The notes under the pieces were generated by a model. That model was not told the DNA's origin. It saw only the letters and a list, made by a program, of their open reading frames with translations, and did not search any database. The position numbers were made by a program, and so were the translations under genes. This document shows positions 54,401 to 62,400 of a stretch of DNA of 64,000 nt, piece after piece. Source of the stretch: Alphaproteobacteria bacterium (GTDB taxonomy: Bacteria > Pseudomonadota > Alphaproteobacteria > Reyranellales > Reyranellaceae). Position 1 is the first letter of the stretch. Each line of letters opens with the position of its first letter. The stretch is from NCBI GenBank assembly GCA_016869975.1, contig VGCZ01000021.1, forward strand, positions 29,150-93,149, written 5' to 3'.

Positions 54401-55248
54401 TGGCTGACCGAGTTGGCATCGGCTGGCGTCCTGAACTTGCCGGCTCGATCTTCGCCCATCTCGACGAGATCGATGTCGTCGAAGTGATTGCCGACAACCA
54501 CTTCGCCGCGGGGCGCGGCGGCATCGCCATGCTGCGCCGACTGTCCGATGCCGTACCGATCATGCTGCACGGCGTCGGCCTCGGCCTCGCCTCGGCGGCG
54601 CCGCCGGATCGCCTGCGGCTGGACTCGATGGCTCGGCTGGTAGACCTGGTGCGGCCGCGATGCTGGTCGGAGCATCTGGCATTCGTGCGCGCCGCCGGTC
54701 TCGAGTTGCACCATCTGGCGGCACCGCCGCGCAACGGCCGTACGATCGAGCACGCCGCCCGCAACATCGCGCATGCCCGCCGCATCGTCGGCGCGACGCC
54801 GGTCATGGAGAACATCGCCACTCTGATCGCGCCGCCGTGCTCCAGCATGAACGAACCCGAGTGGCTGTCGGCGGTCTACGCGGCATCGGACGCGCCCATG
54901 CTGCTGGACCTGCACAACCTCTACGCCAACGCCACTAACGCCGGAGACGATCCGATGCGCTGGCTCGATCGCCTGCCGCTGGAGCGCGTCGAGACCGTCC
55001 ACATCGCCGGAGGTCGGTGGATCGACAAGCCGAAGCGTTGGCTCGATGATCACCTGCACGCGACACCGCGGCCCGTGTTCGACTTGCTCACTCGGCTGGC
55101 GTCGCGCGTGCGCCAACCCCTGACCGTCGTGCTGGAACGCGACGGCGCCTATCCGCCGTTCGAGGAGCTGCAGGCGGAGCTGTGGCTGGCTCGCTTGGCG
55201 TTGGCGCATGGACGACGGGAGGCCGTCGATGGACGATGCGCGGCTTGA
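54400..55248 (+). CDS. DUF692 / MNIO-family iron oxidase
   Basis: 282 aa TIM-barrel multinuclear non-haem iron oxidase, the family of MbnB, TglH and ChrH, which oxidise Cys in ribosomal peptides. Recognisable motifs: VEVIADNHF, IMLHGVGLGL (His57), WSEHLAFV (Glu91-His92), PVMENIATLI (Glu137-Asn138), MLLDLHNLYANA (Asp170, His172, Asn173; usually DVNN), TVHIAGG (His201) and VVLERDGAYPPFEEL (Glu246). These include the expected metal ligands. It overlaps the upstream Cys-tail gene and the downstream helical-protein gene, so all three form one coupled unit. The chemistry on this substrate is not established. Confidence 0.88.
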   Translation: MADRVGIGWRPELAGSIFAHLDEIDVVEVIADNHFAAGRGGIAMLRRLSDAVPIMLHGVGLGLASAAPPDRLRLDSMARLVDLVRPRCWSEHLAFVRAAGLELHHLAAPPRNGRTIEHAARNIAHARRIVGATPVMENIATLIAPPCSSMNEPEWLSAVYAASDAPMLLDLHNLYANATNAGDDPMRWLDRLPLERVETVHIAGGRWIDKPKRWLDDHLHATPRPVFDLLTRLASRVRQPLTVVLERDGAYPPFEELQAELWLARLALAHGRREAVDGRCAA

Positions 55249-55555
55249 GGGCTTCCTGGCGCGGCTCTATACCGACGCCACGTTCCTGGAGCATTTCATC
55301 GCGCAGCCCACGGAGGTGGCGAGGGCCGCGGGCTTGTCCGCGGACCAGACCCAAGCCGTCGCGGCGATGGATATGGATGATCTGCGGCTGGCGGCCGGCG
55401 GCTTCCGATCCAAGGGGGCACGGGCGATGGCGGCATCGCACGGCTCGGCGGCTCGTGGACGATGGCGCCGCTGGTGGCGGTGGCGGGTGCGAATGCCGCT
55501 GGTGCTCGTGGCCTGGCGCCTGAGCCGCCGGCGGATCACGGAGGCGCGACGCTGA
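55229..55555 (+). CDS. Small helical protein of the MNIO cluster
   Basis: 108 aa. Residues 1-62 form a helical domain (LEGFLARLYTDATFLEHFIA, then AGLSADQTQAVAAMDMDDLR and AAGGF), resembling small partner or leader-like proteins next to DUF692 genes. The C-terminal 40 residues are very Arg/Trp-rich (RWRRWWRWRVRMP) with one short hydrophobic stretch. It overlaps the MNIO gene by 20 bases with GGGAGG before its ATG. It may hand the substrate to the enzyme or anchor it; its tail overlaps the convergent mutarotase gene by 20 bases. Confidence 0.72.
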   Translation: MDDARLEGFLARLYTDATFLEHFIAQPTEVARAAGLSADQTQAVAAMDMDDLRLAAGGFRSKGARAMAASHGSAARGRWRRWWRWRVRMPLVLVAWRLSRRRITEARR

Positions 55556-56393
55556 GGGCGATCTCGCCGGATAATGTGGCGCCTGCGTCGAGGCGCATCC
55601 GGGCAATGGCGCCGCTGGCGTGGCTGACCGGCTCGACGCAGAAGAATGGCCGCCGCGGCGGCGTGAAGATCACGAGGTGGCGGAGCGCCTTCGTTGCAGA
55701 CAGATCGACGGCGAGCCCTCGTGACGGCCAGCGCACGACCGCCCGCCCATCCCAGCCATCGAAGCAATTGTCGAGCACGACATCATCGACGCGGCGCGAT
55801 CGGCTGAAGTCCCATGACGGCGGTACCGGCACGTGCTCGGTCGGGATGACTTCGGTGTCGGTAAGCCAGACTCCCGTGGTGCGGCAGCTCAGCTCGCTGT
55901 CGGTGTCGCGCACGAAGAAGGGGTGGAGGCCCAGGCCCGCTGGCACCGCGTGGCGCTCGAGGTTCTCGATGCGCATCGCGATGTCGAGACGATCGTTGTC
56001 GAGATGGAATGACTGAACTGCCCGGTACCTGAACGGCCAGCCGAGCAGACCATCATGCTCGTAGACCAAGGTCGCCGACTGCGCGTCGCTGCGGGCGACG
56101 GTCCAGGCGCGTGACCAGCCGTCGCCGTGCATCGCATGGCGCTGGCCCGGCCAGTTGGCTGCAAGCATGTAAGTCTCGCCATCGAAGCGCAGCAGCCCAT
56201 CGGCGATGCGGTTGGAGTAGGGCACCAGCGGGTAGCAGGCGGTGTTGTTGCCCTTGCCCGAAATCAGCGCCTCGATCGGCGTCGGGCGCAGCAGGTCGCC
56301 TTTGCCCTCGACGGCGAAGCGCGCGATCGAGCCGCCGCAATCGGGGGCGAGGTCGAGGGCCAAGCGGCCGGCTCGCAAAGACAGAAGGTTCAT
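55536..56393 (-). CDS. Aldose 1-epimerase (galactose mutarotase) family
   Basis: 285 aa. The beta-sandwich mutarotase pattern is visible: GGSIARFAVEG near the N-terminus, YPLVPYSNRIADG (substrate site), NWPGQRHAMHGDGWSRAW (catalytic His), GLHPFFV with the second His, and a late Glu in FCVEPVSH. The start at 56393 gives the family length. It interconverts sugar anomers or acts on a related sugar; specific sugar unknown. It converges on the MNIO cluster and precedes the rpoH terminator. Confidence 0.87.
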   Translation of the reverse strand: MNLLSLRAGRLALDLAPDCGGSIARFAVEGKGDLLRPTPIEALISGKGNNTACYPLVPYSNRIADGLLRFDGETYMLAANWPGQRHAMHGDGWSRAWTVARSDAQSATLVYEHDGLLGWPFRYRAVQSFHLDNDRLDIAMRIENLERHAVPAGLGLHPFFVRDTDSELSCRTTGVWLTDTEVIPTEHVPVPPSWDFSRSRRVDDVVLDNCFDGWDGRAVVRWPSRGLAVDLSATKALRHLVIFTPPRRPFFCVEPVSHASGAIARMRLDAGATLSGEIALSVAPP

Positions 56394-56410
56394 GGTCGGT
56401 CCCGAAACGA

Positions 56411-56438
56411 CGAAGGCCCCGCCGGGGCGGGGCCTTCG
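56411..56438 (-). terminator. rpoH terminator
   Basis: Perfect 11-base stem CGAAGGCCCCG / CGGGGCCTTCG with a six-base loop, 20 bases after the rpoH stop on the minus strand, followed by TCGTTTCG. Confidence 0.87.
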
Positions 56439-56458
56439 ATAGTAGCCGATGTGGTCGA

Positions 56459-57373
56459 TCAGGCGTGCGCGGGAGCCCGCGCCGGCACGTTGGCGGCCGC
56501 AGCGACCGCGCTCTTCATCGCCCGCTGCAGTTTCTCGAAGGCGCGCACCTCGATCTGGCGCACGCGCTCGCGGCTGATGCCGTACTTGTCGCTGAGCTCC
56601 TCGAGCGTCTTGGGCTCGTCGACCAGCCGACGCTCGGTGAGGATGTGGCGCTCGCGATCCGACAGGGTCTTCATGGCGCCGGCCAGCAGCGCACGGCGCT
56701 GCTCGAGCTCCTGCGACTCGGCGAAGCGAACCTCCTGGTTGTCGCTGTCGTCGACCAGCCAGTCCTGCCACTCCGACTCGCCGTCGGCGCGCATCGGCGC
56801 GTTGAGCGACTGGTCGGGCACCAGGCGGCGGTTCATGTTCACCACTTCTTCCTCGGCGACGCCGAGCTTGGTGGCGATCTGCTTGACCTGGTCCGGTCTG
56901 AGGTCGCCGTCCTCGATCGCCTGCATCTGGCCCTTCAGCCGGCGCAGGTTGAAGAACAGCTTCTTCTGCGCCGCGGTCGTGCCCATCTTCACCAGCGACC
57001 AGCTGTGCAGGATGTATTCCTGGATCGAGGCGCGGATCCACCACATGGCATAGGTCGCCAGGCGGAAGCCCTTGTCCGGGTCGAAGCGCTTGACCGCCTG
57101 CATCATGCCGAGGTTGCCCTCGGAGATCAGCTCGCCCAGCGGCAGGCCGTAGCCGCGGTAGCCCATGGCGATCTTGGCGACGAGGCGCAGGTGGGAGGTG
57201 ACCAGGCGATGCGCGGCCTCGGAATCCTCATGTTCGCGCCAACGCTTCGCCAGCATGAACTCCTCGTCATGCTCCAGCATCGGGAACTTGCGGATTTCCT
57301 GGAGGTACCGGGTGAGGTTGCCTTCAGGCGACAGGGTGCCGGCGAGGGCCGGCAAAGCGACGGCAGTAGCCAT
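56459..57373 (-). CDS. rpoH: Heat-shock sigma factor RpoH
   Basis: 304 aa sigma-32 factor. Region 2 is YAMWWIRASIQEYILHSWSL, with GNLGMMQAVKRFDPDKGFRL before it. The RpoH box is QKKLFFNLR, diagnostic against RpoD. Region 4 is TLEELSDKYGISRERVRQIE. GGAGGGAG precedes the ATG. It drives heat-shock genes. A sigma-70-like promoter is visible about 110 bases upstream (57484-57512). Its neighbour rluD, 257 bases upstream on the same strand, is conserved synteny. Confidence 0.97.
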   Translation of the reverse strand: MATAVALPALAGTLSPEGNLTRYLQEIRKFPMLEHDEEFMLAKRWREHEDSEAAHRLVTSHLRLVAKIAMGYRGYGLPLGELISEGNLGMMQAVKRFDPDKGFRLATYAMWWIRASIQEYILHSWSLVKMGTTAAQKKLFFNLRRLKGQMQAIEDGDLRPDQVKQIATKLGVAEEEVVNMNRRLVPDQSLNAPMRADGESEWQDWLVDDSDNQEVRFAESQELEQRRALLAGAMKTLSDRERHILTERRLVDEPKTLEELSDKYGISRERVRQIEVRAFEKLQRAMKSAVAAAANVPARAPAHA

Positions 57374-57483
57374 AATCTCCCTCCTTCTGACCGGCGGCCC
57401 GCTTGGCGGCTCCGACGATCCGATAGAGTCTCAAACGCCCGACTTGAGCCCAGCTCTTTGGCACTCCGTCGGGTAGAGTGCCA

Positions 57484-57512
57484 ATTATCCCTTCTTCCTC
57501 CATTCTCGTCAA
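57484..57512 (-). promoter_or_regulatory. Putative rpoH promoter
   Basis: Minus strand: TTGACG (57512-57507), 17-base spacer, GATAAT (57489-57484), close to the sigma-70 consensus. The leader to the ATG at 57373 would be about 100 bases. The rest of the 257-base gap has no gene. Confidence 0.65.
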
Positions 57513-57630
57513 CAATACCCGACTATACCGGTCGGAGATTGTGACGATACCAAGGCATTCCCAGACCTCTCTGGGGACCTCTCAACGCTAACCTAACGTC
57601 GTTAAGTTAACATATGAGTTTTGCTATAGC

Positions 57631-58647
57631 TCAAATGCGGAGAATTGCGAGCAAAGCTTCAAGGTCCTTGGGTAGCGGGCTTTCAAATCTTTGTGCGGCG
57701 CCGCTTCGCGGATGCAAAAAGCCGAGCCGGAAGGCGTGCAGCGCCTGCCGACCAAAGGCCGGGACATTGCCGCCACGAGTAATACGGCCACGACCGTAGA
57801 CCGGATCGCCGATCAGCGGGTGACCGCGATGGGCGAGGTGGACGCGGACCTGGTGGGTGCGGCCGGTCAGCAGCTCGGCCTCGATCAGGCTGGCCCTGGG
57901 CCGGGTCGGCTCGCCGAAGCGCTCCAGCACGCGGTACCGGGTGGCGGCCGGCTTACCGCCACTGACCACCACGGCCATGCGTTTGCGGTCGGTCCGATGA
58001 CGGCCGATGTTGCCCTCGATCAAGCCGACCGGGGGGATCGGCGCGCCGTGCACCACAGCGCGGTAGGCGCGCTCGACGCTATGCGCCTGGAACTGTTCCG
58101 AGAGCGCGTGGTGGGCACGGTCGTTCTTGGCCACCACCATAACCCCCGACGTGTCCTTGTCGAGGCGGTGGACGATGCCGGGCCGGCGCACGCCGCCGAT
58201 ACCGCTGAGGCTGTCGCCGCAATGGGCCAGCAGCGCGTTGACCAGGGTACGGTCGGGATTGCCAGGGGCCGGGTGCACGACCAGCCCGGCTGGCTTGTCG
58301 AGCACGATCAGGTCGGTGTCCTCGTGCAGGATGGTCAGCGCGATATCCTGCGCGCGCGGCACGGCCGGCGCGCTTTCCGGCACGTCGATCTCGAAGATCT
58401 CGCCCGCCTTGACCTTGCGGGAGGCGTCGGCCAAGGTCGCGCGCCTTTCGTCCGGCGCGAGCAGCGACACCCGGCCATCCTCGATCAGCGCTTTGGCGCG
58501 GCTGCGCGACAGACCCGGCAACCAGGCCGCGATGCGGCGGTCGAGGCGGTCGCCGGCGTCGCCCTCGTCGGCGATTCGGCGGTGGATGCCGGGCGACGGC
58601 CCGTCGGGAGCGGTCACGTCGGGTTGGGTCACGTCCGATTGGGTCAC
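57631..58647 (-). CDS. rluD: Ribosomal large-subunit pseudouridine synthase RluD
   Basis: 338 aa. An N-terminal S4 RNA-binding domain (DRLDRRIAAWLPGLSRSRAK) precedes the RluA-type catalytic domain; GIVHRLDKDTSGVMVVAK carries the catalytic Asp163. ELLTGRTHQVRVHLAHRGHP is the conserved end. It isomerises uridines of helix 69 in 23S rRNA. It starts nine bases from the divergent small membrane gene at 58657. Confidence 0.95.
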   Translation of the reverse strand: MTQSDVTQPDVTAPDGPSPGIHRRIADEGDAGDRLDRRIAAWLPGLSRSRAKALIEDGRVSLLAPDERRATLADASRKVKAGEIFEIDVPESAPAVPRAQDIALTILHEDTDLIVLDKPAGLVVHPAPGNPDRTLVNALLAHCGDSLSGIGGVRRPGIVHRLDKDTSGVMVVAKNDRAHHALSEQFQAHSVERAYRAVVHGAPIPPVGLIEGNIGRHRTDRKRMAVVVSGGKPAATRYRVLERFGEPTRPRASLIEAELLTGRTHQVRVHLAHRGHPLIGDPVYGRGRITRGGNVPAFGRQALHAFRLGFLHPRSGAAQRFESPLPKDLEALLAILRI

Positions 58648-58656
58648 GGGGAGAGC

Positions 58657-59028
58657 ATGGCGCAGCAGACGGGCGCACGGAACATCGGCTGGCTGAAGGC
58701 GCTCGTGATCTTCATGGGCGTCGTCATCGCCGTCGGGTTTGTCGTCGTGTTCGTCGAGCTTGGCCGGCGCATTGTTAAACCGTTGCCATCCGAACCGCCA
58801 CAGGCCGGCGCGCCCACCGCGCCCGGCGCGCCGACCACCAAGCCGCGCAGCTTCGGCGAGGTGGCGGTGCCGATCCCCGAGGGTGCCAAGGTCGAAAGCA
58901 TTACCTCGACAGACGGGCGAACCGTGGCCTTGGTGCGTCTGCGCGACGGCGCCGCCGCCCTATACGTCATCGACCCGGGGAGCGGTGCGCTGCTGGGCGT
59001 CGTGCGCTTTCCCGAGGGCAAGCGCTGA
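58657..59028 (+). CDS. Small membrane protein (DUF6476-like)
   Basis: 123 aa. One helix (residues 13-33, LKALVIFMGVVIAVGFVVVF), a Pro/Thr-rich linker and a C-terminal beta-rich part (DGRTVALVRLRDGAAALYVI). A small protein of this layout next to rluD-rpoH is common in alphaproteobacteria. Function unknown; the tail may form a propeller-blade-like unit. Confidence 0.75.
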   Translation: MAQQTGARNIGWLKALVIFMGVVIAVGFVVVFVELGRRIVKPLPSEPPQAGAPTAPGAPTTKPRSFGEVAVPIPEGAKVESITSTDGRTVALVRLRDGAAALYVIDPGSGALLGVVRFPEGKR

Positions 59029-59056
59029 TGCTCGGGGGTCTATCCAGGGAGTAAGT

Positions 59057-60100
59057 ATGGATTTCCGCAGCGACAACGCCGTCGGCGCCCATCCCGCGAT
59101 CATCGAGGCGCTGGCCAAGGCCTATCGGGCCGGGCCCATGTCTTCGTACGGCGCGGACGAGATCACGGCGCGCGTGACGCAACGCTTACGCCAGGCCTTC
59201 GAGCACGACACGCTGGTGGCGTTTCCGGTCGCCACGGGCACGGCGGCCAATGCGCTGTCGCTGGCCTGCCTGACGCCGCCCTGGGGTGTGGTGTTCTGCC
59301 ATCCCGCGGCACACATCAACGTCGACGAAGCCAATGCGCCGGAGTTCTACAGCAACGGCGCCAAGCTGCAATGCGTCGAGGGCCCCGCCGGCAAGCTCGA
59401 TCCGCCGACCCTGGAGCGCGCGCTGGCGGTTGATGTGAAGGGCGTGGTGCATCACGCCCAGCCAGCGGCGATCTCGATCACCCAGGCGACAGAGTGCGGC
59501 GCCAGCTATACGCCCGACGAGGTGCGTGCGATCTCGGCGCAGGCACGGAAGCATGGCCTGTCGTTGCATATGGACGGTGCGCGGCTGGGCAACGCGCTGA
59601 TCCATCTCGGCTGCAAGCCGGCCGAGGTGACGTGGAGGGCCGGCGTCGACGTGTTGAGCTTCGGCGCCACCAAGAACGGCGCGCTGGCCGCCGAGGCTGT
59701 CGTGTTCTTCAAGCCCGAACTGGCCAAGGAGTTCGAGTTCCGCCGCAAGCGCGCCGGCCACCTGTTCTCCAAGATGCGCATGCTCTCGGCCCAACTCGAC
59801 GCCTATCTCGAGGGCGACCTGTGGCTCGCCAACGCGCGCCACGCCAACGCCATGGCCAAGCGTCTTGCCAAGGGGCTGGGCCGGCTCAACAGCACGCGCC
59901 TGCTCTATCCGGTCGAAGCCAATGAGATATTCATCGCGCTGCCCGCCACGGCCAACAAGGCGCTCGAGGCCGCGGGCTTCAAGTACTATCCGTGGCCGAG
60001 CGATAGGCCGGGCGAGCAGGCCTACCGCCTGGTGACCGCCTTCGACACTGACGTCCAGCACGTCGACCAGTTCATCGCGGTGGCGTCGAAGGCGATGTGA
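59057..60100 (+). CDS. ltaE: Threonine aldolase family PLP enzyme
   Basis: 347 aa fold-type I PLP enzyme of the threonine aldolase/beta-eliminating lyase group. FRSDNAVGAHPAIIEAL is the N-terminal family signature; PLP-binding residues are in LHMDGARLGNA and the Schiff-base Lys206 in LSFGATKNGAL. It would split L-threonine or allo-threonine to glycine and acetaldehyde. The start at 59057 opens directly at the conserved sequence. The gene symbol is tentative because several specificities share the fold. Confidence 0.9.
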   Translation: MDFRSDNAVGAHPAIIEALAKAYRAGPMSSYGADEITARVTQRLRQAFEHDTLVAFPVATGTAANALSLACLTPPWGVVFCHPAAHINVDEANAPEFYSNGAKLQCVEGPAGKLDPPTLERALAVDVKGVVHHAQPAAISITQATECGASYTPDEVRAISAQARKHGLSLHMDGARLGNALIHLGCKPAEVTWRAGVDVLSFGATKNGALAAEAVVFFKPELAKEFEFRRKRAGHLFSKMRMLSAQLDAYLEGDLWLANARHANAMAKRLAKGLGRLNSTRLLYPVEANEIFIALPATANKALEAAGFKYYPWPSDRPGEQAYRLVTAFDTDVQHVDQFIAVASKAM

Positions 60101-60106
60101 CGCGCC

Positions 60107-61012
60107 TCAGGCGAGGTGCTTCCTGAAGAACGCGATGGTGCGCTCCCATGCCAGCTTGGCCGACGCCTCGTGGTAGCGCGGCGTCGAGTTGTTGTGGAAG
60201 CCGTGCTGCGTGCCAGGGTACATGTGCATCTCGTGCGGCACGCCGGCTTCCTTAAGCGCCTTCTCGAAGGCCGGCCACATGGCGTTGATGCGCTCGTCGT
60301 TCTCGGCCAGCTGTATCATCAGTGCCGACTTGATCTTCGGCACCGCCGCTGTCTCCGCCGCCGCGCCATAGAACGGCACGCCTGCCTGCATGTCGGCGCC
60401 CATCGTGACCGCGAGGAAGTTGGTCGCGCCGCCGCCCCAGCAGAAGCCGGTGACACCGAGCTTGCCGGTCGACAGCTCGTGCGCCTTCACGAAGCGTGCG
60501 CTGTTGAGCATGTCGGTACGCAGCTTGCCCTGATCGAGCGTGGCCTGCAGCGTGCGGCCGTCGTCGTCGTTGCCGGGATAACCGCCGACCGGGAAGAGTC
60601 CGTCCGGCGCTAGCGCCAGGAAACCCTCGGCCGCAAAGCGCCGCGCGACGTCCTCGATATAGGGATTGAGCCCGCGGTTCTCGTGGATCACCAGCACGGC
60701 GGGGAACTTGCCGGTGCCCGTGGGCTGCACGAGGTAACCGCGCATCTGACCCGACGTGCCGCCGGGCGACGGGTAGGTCACATAGCGCGCCTTGATGCGC
60801 TGGTCGGTGAACGAGATGGTCTGCGCCTGCACGTAACGCGGCAGCAGCGCTTGCGCCATCGCCAGGCCACCGACCGTGATCGCGGTGGCGCGCAGCAGGA
60901 ACTCGCGGCGGTCCATGGTGCCGCTGTGGCAGTACTCGTCGTAGAGATCGAAGATGCGCTGGTCGATCTCGATCTGCGTGACCGGCTGCCGAGTGTCGTC
61001 GAGCGGTGTCAT
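60107..61012 (-). CDS. Tat-exported dienelactone hydrolase family protein
   Basis: 301 aa. A twin-arginine signal lies 34 residues in (MDRREFLLRATAITVGG). The alpha/beta hydrolase triad of dienelactone hydrolases is Cys in VTGFCWGGGAT, Asp in LAENDERI and His in GTQHGFHNN. HENRGLNPYIEDVARR matches the DLH family. It probably acts in the periplasm. The ATG overlaps the previous gene stop (ATGA), so it is the last gene of a racemase-M15-DLH operon. Confidence 0.88.
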   Translation of the reverse strand: MTPLDDTRQPVTQIEIDQRIFDLYDEYCHSGTMDRREFLLRATAITVGGLAMAQALLPRYVQAQTISFTDQRIKARYVTYPSPGGTSGQMRGYLVQPTGTGKFPAVLVIHENRGLNPYIEDVARRFAAEGFLALAPDGLFPVGGYPGNDDDGRTLQATLDQGKLRTDMLNSARFVKAHELSTGKLGVTGFCWGGGATNFLAVTMGADMQAGVPFYGAAAETAAVPKIKSALMIQLAENDERINAMWPAFEKALKEAGVPHEMHMYPGTQHGFHNNSTPRYHEASAKLAWERTIAFFRKHLA

Positions 61013-61653
61013 GTGGATCGCCTCCCTGTGGCTTGTCTGTTCGACGGTACAGGATAGCCGGCGTACTCCGCAGCGTGATTGCCGTCGTGGCCCAGCATGC
61101 CCGGCCGCGTCAAGTATCCGCGCGGCGGGATGTAGCTGTAGATCGAGCGGCGGGGTTTCTCGTGCCAGCCGATGTTGAAGGCGGCGAGCTTGGGAAAGAA
61201 CTGGAGCTCGCTGTAGGGCAGATGGTCGTGGATCCACCAGGCGATCGCCTGCCACGAACCGCCCTGGGCGTAGCGGTCGGCCACCCAGGGGATGATGATC
61301 GAGGCCGAGGCGCCGATATGACCCTTGGCGTCGCGGCGATCCCAGATGTGGCGGGCGAAATTGTACTCGTTGCGAGCGCAGCCCAGCTTCAGGCGGTTGC
61401 ACAGGGAATTCATCTCGGGCGAGCGATAGCCCGAGCGGATCGCCAGTCGCCCGAACGTCGCCTGCAAGGGCTCGAGCAACTCCTCGCACAGGCGTGAGCC
61501 AGCTTCGATGGCGAGCGCCGGATCGTCGGGCAGGTTGCGGACGCCGTATATCTGCGCCGTCTCGCTGAACAGGAAGTCGCGCAGGAAGAAGTTCGCCGAC
61601 AGCCGCGCGCGCGTCAGAGTCTCCAGCCTGCGGACCTCGCCCGGCGTGGCCAT
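61009..61653 (-). CDS. Peptidase M15-like protein
   Basis: 214 aa. TFGRLAIRSGYRSPEMNSLC is the conserved central block of an M15-like family (D-Ala-D-Ala carboxypeptidase relatives); further conserved segments are NFARHIWDRRDAKGHIGASA and WWIHDHLPYSELQFFPKLAA, rich in His and Asp for metal binding. No signal peptide is visible. Function unproven. It overlaps the racemase stop by one base and the DLH start by four. Confidence 0.75.
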   Translation of the reverse strand: MATPGEVRRLETLTRARLSANFFLRDFLFSETAQIYGVRNLPDDPALAIEAGSRLCEELLEPLQATFGRLAIRSGYRSPEMNSLCNRLKLGCARNEYNFARHIWDRRDAKGHIGASASIIIPWVADRYAQGGSWQAIAWWIHDHLPYSELQFFPKLAAFNIGWHEKPRRSIYSYIPPRGYLTRPGMLGHDGNHAAEYAGYPVPSNRQATGRRST

Positions 61654-62342
61654 CACGCCGCCGCCCGGCGCAGGGCGGCGCGCGCCAGCAGGCGCGTCGA
61701 ATCCAGGGTCGGCAGCGGCGAATTCGCGTCGTCCATGATCAGCGGCAGCTCGGTGCAGCCAAGCACAACGGCGTCGCAGCCCTCGTCCTTCATCCTGGCG
61801 ATGATGCGCCGCAAGGTGGCGACCGCCGACGGCTTGAACACGCTGCGCACGAGTTCCTCCATGATGAGGTGATTGAGCTCGTCGCGCTCCTCGCCCGTCG
61901 GCCGCCGGTAGTCGAGTCCGTGGGTCGCGAGTTTCGCCGGGTAAACCTCGCTGTCGACCAGCCAACGCGTCCCGGTGATGGCGACGCGTTTAAATCCCCG
62001 TGCCTTGGCTTCCAGCGCCACGCCCTCGGCGATATGCAGCCAGGGCAGCGGCGAGCGCGCCTCGATAAAGGGTAGCGCCTGGTGGATAGTGTTGTCCGGG
62101 CAGATCACGAAATCGGCGCCGACACGCTTGAGCTTCTCGGCCGACTCCAGCATCAGCGCGCCCACGCCCGGCCAGTCGCCTGTGTAGATGCGCCGCATGT
62201 AGTCCTCGAGCGAGGGCGTATGCATCGTGACCTCGGGGTGGCCGTGGCCCCCCATCAGGGCGGGGCCTTCGGTGCAGATGGTGCGGTAGCACAGCGCCGC
62301 GCCCTCGGCGGAGCAGGCGGCGATACCGATGTGTCGCGGCAT
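61653..62342 (-). CDS. Aspartate/glutamate racemase family protein
   Basis: 229 aa two-domain racemase fold. The C-terminal catalytic Cys is Cys196 in AVVLGCTELPLI. The N-terminal site reads FVICPDNTIHQAL: Asp83 stands where many racemases have Cys or Thr (CNT/TNT), with Cys81 two residues earlier. It may be a one-Cys isomerase or a non-racemising relative such as a malate-type isomerase. MPRHIGIAACSAEGAAL starts the family. First gene of a coupled three-gene operon with the M15-like and DLH genes. Confidence 0.85.
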   Translation of the reverse strand: MPRHIGIAACSAEGAALCYRTICTEGPALMGGHGHPEVTMHTPSLEDYMRRIYTGDWPGVGALMLESAEKLKRVGADFVICPDNTIHQALPFIEARSPLPWLHIAEGVALEAKARGFKRVAITGTRWLVDSEVYPAKLATHGLDYRRPTGEERDELNHLIMEELVRSVFKPSAVATLRRIIARMKDEGCDAVVLGCTELPLIMDDANSPLPTLDSTRLLARAALRRAAA

Positions 62343-62400
62343 GTCGAGGTGGCCTTGTCGAAGATCGAGGTTACGATGCCCCGGCAAGAGGGAGAACACC

